48,388 nucleotides of DNA, taken from positions 1 through 48,388 of the forward strand of contig DYML01000003.1 in NCBI GenBank assembly GCA_020721605.1, given 5' to 3'. Position 1 is the stretch's first letter; every line of letters starts with the position of its first letter. Source of the stretch: Anaerolinea thermophila. GTDB taxonomy: Bacteria > Chloroflexota > Anaerolineae > Anaerolineales > Villigracilaceae. The notes under the pieces are model-generated. The model saw only the letters and a program-made list of their open reading frames with translations, did not search any database and was not told the origin of the DNA. Position numbers and translations under genes: made by a program. Shown here in pieces: positions 44,539 to 48,388 of the stretch.

Positions 44539-45444
44539 CAGTTTAAGAACTTCACTTGCACCTTGTGCGATGGCTTCCTTGGCAAGTCTTTTTCCTAATT
44601 CAAGAGCGTCTATGCCTTGACCAACAGCTTTGACAATTTGTTTGCCGTCCAGTGAAATCACCAGCCCCGTCAGGCTGATTACTGATGACTGATCACTGAT
44701 TTCTGCATACGCCGCAACAGGCACGGAACATCCGCCGCCCAATCCGCTGAGGAAGGCGCGCTCGGCGGTGACACACTTGCGGGTAGATTCATCTTCCAGT
44801 TTGGCAAGCAGGCTGAGGGTCGTCAGGTCGGCGGCGCGGCATTGAATCGCCAGCGCGCCCTGTCCAGGTGCGGGCAGCATTACATCCAGCGCAATCCACT
44901 CGGTGACGTGCGAATCCAAGCCGAGGCGGGTTAATCCCGCGCCCGCGAGAATGATTGCAGCATATTGACCCTCCAGCGCTTTTCGCAAACGGGTGTCCAC
45001 GTTGCCGCGCAGAGACTCGGTGCGCAGGTCGGGGCGCAGCGCAAGAATTTGCGAAGCACGCCGCAGACTGGATGTGCCGACAACTGCATGAGGCGGAAGC
45101 GTGGCGAAGGTGTATCCATTTTTGGAGATCAGCACATCGCGCACTTCAGCGCGGGCGGGGATACAGCCAACCGCCAGCCCAGCGGGATTTTCAACAGGCA
45201 AATCTTTGAGCGAATGCACCGCGCAATGCACCGCGCCAGATAGCAATTCGCTTTCAAGTTCCTGCGTGAATAATCCCTTGCCGCCGATTTCGGGCAGCGG
45301 CTTGTCCAAAATTTTGTCGCCTTGCGTGGTGATGACTTTTTCTTCACAGACAAGGTCGGGGTGAATTTTTTGTAATGCGGCAATGACCCATTGAGTTTGC
45401 CAGCGGGCGAGCACGGAGGGACGGGTTGCGAAAATTAGTTTCAT
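44524..45444 (-). CDS. hemC: Hydroxymethylbilane synthase (porphobilinogen deaminase)
   Basis: MKLIFATRPSVLARWQTQWVI...KGLFTQELESELLSGAVHCAVHSLKDLPVE...GTSSLRRASQILALRPDL...LRGNVDTRLRK...GQGALAIQCR...GGGCSVPVAAYAE. Start trimmed to ATG 45444. Confidence 0.96.
   Translation of the reverse strand: MKLIFATRPSVLARWQTQWVIAALQKIHPDLVCEEKVITTQGDKILDKPLPEIGGKGLFTQELESELLSGAVHCAVHSLKDLPVENPAGLAVGCIPARAEVRDVLISKNGYTFATLPPHAVVGTSSLRRASQILALRPDLRTESLRGNVDTRLRKALEGQYAAIILAGAGLTRLGLDSHVTEWIALDVMLPAPGQGALAIQCRAADLTTLSLLAKLEDESTRKCVTAERAFLSGLGGGCSVPVAAYAEISDQSSVISLTGLVISLDGKQIVKAVGQGIDALELGKRLAKEAIAQGASEVLKLLTDD
44676..44703. repeat. Heptamer island inside hemC: tgattac-tgatgac-tgatcac-tgatttc (4 x 7 bp)
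   Basis: Direct reading; encodes ISDQSSVIS in the HemC C-terminal domain. Confidence 0.92.
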
Positions 45445-45454
45445 GGTTGATGAG

Positions 45455-46774
45455 TTAGTCAGCAGCGATGGGGCAAGCCGCGCCGGAAAATCCACATAGC
45501 CCGTTATCGGGTTGCAGCCCAAAGAGGGTGCGGGCAACGGTGGCGTATTCGGGCGCGTGCGGGCAGGCTGCCTCATCTTTTAATCGGCGCGTGGGGTGAT
45601 CCAGTATTTTTTTTACGAGGGATTGGGTTAATAATTCAATGCGCTCACGCTCGCGGTCGGTCAGGTCGGGCATGTGGCGCAGGGATTTTTGAAGCTCTGC
45701 CGCGCGGATAATTTCTGCCTGCTGGCGAATATCCGCGATAATCGGCAGCATTTCAAGCGACTGCATGAACGCTTCAAATTCGGCAAGTTCTTGCGCGAGA
45801 ATGGCTTTTACCTGCGGCACTTGTGACATGCGCTGGGCAAGCGAGTCTTCCAGTTTTGCACTCAAATGATCCAGGTCAAAAACTTTTACGTTGGGGATGT
45901 TTTCGGCATCGGGGTCAATATCGCGCGGCAGGGCAATGTCCATCAAAATCAACGGGCGTTGAGGACGCGCCTGCATTGCCCGCGCCGCCATATCGGCGGT
46001 GATGATGACATGCGGCGCGCCCGTAGACGAGATGACAATATCCGCGTTGCTTAATGCCTCGTGGATGAATTCAAACGTGGAAGATTCCGCGCCCCAGCGT
46101 TGGGCAACTTCCTGGGCGCGTTCCAGCGTGCGATTGACCACGCGGATTTTTTCCACGCCGCGCTTGCGGAGCGCCTCGACGGTTAACTCTGCCATTTCGC
46201 CCGCGCCAATGACCACTACACTGGCGGTTTTGATGGAACCGAGATTCTTCTCCGCGACCGAAGCGGCAAGCGAAGAGACCGAGGCGGGGTTACGGCTGAT
46301 GGCGGTTTCGGTGCGCGCGCGTTTGCCGGCATGAATGGCAGACTGGAAGAGTCGATTCAGCGTGGGACCCGCTGTGTTTTGTCCGCGTGCCAGTTCGAGG
46401 GCGCGGGTGACTTGCCCCAAAATTTGCGGCTCGCCAATGACTAGAGAATCCAAACCCGCCGTCACATCAAATAAATGCCGCGCCGCATCCATACCTTGCA
46501 GGCGGTACAAGTGGGGATGAAATTCATCAACCGCTACGCCGCGCACATCCGACAAAAAATCCTCCAAATCAGCGTACGCCAATTGATGAGAGGCTGTGTA
46601 AATTTCAATTCGATTACAGGTGGAGATGATAATCATCTCTGCGATGGATCGTGCAAGATGCCCGCAGGCAAGCCTTGCCAGCGCCGCGCGTGTGGCATCT
46701 TCGTCCAATGCCATTTTTTCACGCAGGCTGAGAGGGGCGGTGTTGTGATTAATTCCAATACAATGAATGCGCAT
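45455..46774 (-). CDS. hemA: Glutamyl-tRNA reductase
   Basis: MRIHCIGINHNTAPLSLREKMAL...IISTCNRIEIYTAS...HLFDVTAGLDSLVIGEPQILGQVTRALELA...VVVIGAGEMAELTVEALRKRGVEKIRVVNRTLERAQEVAQRWG...ADIVISSTGAPHVII. Confidence 0.97.
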   Translation of the reverse strand: MRIHCIGINHNTAPLSLREKMALDEDATRAALARLACGHLARSIAEMIIISTCNRIEIYTASHQLAYADLEDFLSDVRGVAVDEFHPHLYRLQGMDAARHLFDVTAGLDSLVIGEPQILGQVTRALELARGQNTAGPTLNRLFQSAIHAGKRARTETAISRNPASVSSLAASVAEKNLGSIKTASVVVIGAGEMAELTVEALRKRGVEKIRVVNRTLERAQEVAQRWGAESSTFEFIHEALSNADIVISSTGAPHVIITADMAARAMQARPQRPLILMDIALPRDIDPDAENIPNVKVFDLDHLSAKLEDSLAQRMSQVPQVKAILAQELAEFEAFMQSLEMLPIIADIRQQAEIIRAAELQKSLRHMPDLTDRERERIELLTQSLVKKILDHPTRRLKDEAACPHAPEYATVARTLFGLQPDNGLCGFSGAACPIAAD

Positions 46775-47050
46775 GTGTCAATACTCACTTTATGAATAAA
46801 AGTGGTTATAGCATCCTTGCGCAGATGTATCCACACAGCATTACAGAGTATTTGATTAATACCGCGTAAGATGTCGGTATGACACACAGGTTTATGATGA
46901 TTGTCATATAGTTATGTGACGCTGCGCCGCCTCCAATGCCAGCCAAAAGGTGAAATCATTTGTCGTATAATCGCGCAAGCAATCATATTTTTATCTGCAT
47001 GATTCGCCCACTTTATCAACCAAGGCGTTCATTGAACAAGGAGATGTCGC

Positions 47051-48190
47051 ATGAAAGATAAAATATCTGTACTGATCCCTGATGGAGAAGGTGATGATTT
47101 CGCGCTTAAGGTGCTTCGCTGTCTTGCCCAAGTTCCAAATATTCGCGTCCATGTGCTGGCAAGAGACAGCCAAGCGCCCACAAAATTTTCACGGCATCGG
47201 GCTGAATTCTTTACGCACACAGTGGATGGTTTTGATGAAAAGCGGCTGGATGTAATTTTACAAACCGCAAAGCAAATAAAACCAGATGTAATACTGCCCG
47301 TTGATCAGCCAACGATACGATTAATAGCCAAATATCAGAGCGAAGCACAATCCGCAGCCGCACTCCCGCCGCTGGCGAGCGCCGAATTAATAGACCTTGT
47401 ATCAGATAAATGGTTTTTGGCAGAATTTCTAAAAAAAGAAAATATTCCACACCCTGCAACAATCTTGTATAAAGACGATCCGCTAAACGCACAAAGTTTT
47501 GAATCGTTGTCATTTCCCGTTTTGCTGAAACCGTTGGACAGTTCTGGCGGAGTTGGAATTGTATATTTCAATAATTCAACAGAATTATCCGAATACCTAA
47601 AAAAACAAAACCAGCCTGAAAGGTTTGTTATTCAATCCTTTGTGCAAGGCTACGACATTGATTGCAGCGTACTATGCCAGGACGGCGAAATTCTAGCCTA
47701 CACAATTCAAAAAGCATTCATTGCGGGCAAACAACAATTTATGCCAGCCGACAGCATTGATTTTTTATACCACGAGCGAGTACATACAGTGGTCAAACAA
47801 TTGATGCGCAGTTTGAATTGGTCGGGCGTCGCGCATATTGATTTACGATATGATGAAATAGAAGCCGAGGCGAAGATTATAGAAATTAATCCGCGCTATT
47901 GGGGAAGCCTTCTTGGATCGCTGGTTGCTGGAATCAACTTCCCTCACCTCGCTTGTCTAACCAGCATGAAAATAAATTATCCAACACCAAACTATCAATT
48001 TATACGCTACACAAAACCTGAAATAGCGGTAAATTTACTTATAAATAAATACTTAAAGGGAGACCGTACCATTCAGAAATTCAGCGACACAGGATTGCCC
48101 TTTATCCTACGCGACCCCTCCCCTGAACTACACAAAGAATACGCCAAAATATCCAAAAAAATATTTCAAAAAGCAGGAGTTAAGATCTAA
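47051..48190 (+). CDS. ATP-grasp domain protein
   Basis: FPVLLKPLDSSGGVGIVYFNNSTELSEYLKK...FVIQSFVQGYDIDCSVLCQDGEILAYTIQKAF...NWSGVAHIDLRYDEIEAEAKIIEINPRYWGSLLGSLVAGINFPHLA; aaggag RBS upstream of ATG. Confidence 0.85.
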   Translation: MKDKISVLIPDGEGDDFALKVLRCLAQVPNIRVHVLARDSQAPTKFSRHRAEFFTHTVDGFDEKRLDVILQTAKQIKPDVILPVDQPTIRLIAKYQSEAQSAAALPPLASAELIDLVSDKWFLAEFLKKENIPHPATILYKDDPLNAQSFESLSFPVLLKPLDSSGGVGIVYFNNSTELSEYLKKQNQPERFVIQSFVQGYDIDCSVLCQDGEILAYTIQKAFIAGKQQFMPADSIDFLYHERVHTVVKQLMRSLNWSGVAHIDLRYDEIEAEAKIIEINPRYWGSLLGSLVAGINFPHLACLTSMKINYPTPNYQFIRYTKPEIAVNLLINKYLKGDRTIQKFSDTGLPFILRDPSPELHKEYAKISKKIFQKAGVKI

Positions 48191-48280
48191 TAGTGGCGGC
48201 TTCCATCAACAAGGTTGATTTTGGGTCGTACGGACGCTCATACACTTCCAGAACATCTTCCATTTTCCGCTACTTTTTCC
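48191..48280 (-). pseudogene. Probable remnant of an IS630-family transposase gene
   Basis: Minus-strand translation gives SSGKMEDVLEVYERPYDPKSTLLMEAATIRS*; MEDVLEVYERPYDPK resembles the segment preceding the catalytic core of IS630-type transposases. Reads into a stop soon after. Confidence 0.45.
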
Positions 48281-48388
48281 ATCCTCGTTCCCCCCTTTTC
48301 CTGACCTTGCTACAGCCATATAATTACCGCAACTGTCAGTATATACAATCCTGACAAGTTATTTTATAATAAGAAAATAGACTGCTTA

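Noticed and set aside
39310-44703. Heptamer islands as a CRISPR or tandem minisatellite locus
   Set aside because: Units are only 7 bp, contiguous, scattered over several genes and without unique spacers.

Overview
The window looks like a chromosomal segment of a Chloroflexota (Anaerolineae-like) bacterium; that assignment is inferred from protein flavour only. It has four blocks. (1) 2-5069 (+): two secreted parallel beta-helix proteins carrying three copies of one paralogous domain. (2) 5071-26465 (-): a ~21 kb exopolysaccharide cluster with a Wzz/BY-kinase fusion, an initiating sugar transferase, WbpB/D/E-like sugar-modification enzymes, Wzx and Wzy-type proteins, four glycosyltransferases, two deacetylases, a sulfotransferase, a FemAB-like transferase, an ATP-grasp ligase, two methyltransferases and a MiaB-like radical SAM enzyme. 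A divergent single-module NRPS (partial C-A-PCP-TE) follows. (3) 30.4-37.3 kb: a CHASE2 adenylate cyclase, glnA, a GAF histidine kinase and a dual-receiver LuxR regulator. (4) 37346-46774 (-): a heme biosynthesis cluster, in transcription order hemA-hemC-hemD-hemB-radical SAM/SPASM-hemE-hemG/Y-hemL. A lone ATP-grasp gene and a probable IS630-type transposase remnant end the window. The most striking observation is that the heme cluster carries about ten islands of exactly heptameric short repeats, mostly four units each. They lie in spacers and also in frame inside hemG, hemE, hemB, hemC and the radical SAM gene. There is also an in-frame double-hairpin insertion in hemB, and a dispersed palindromic ACAAAGG element that supplies the hemG C-terminus. 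No CRISPR array, tRNA or rRNA was recognised.
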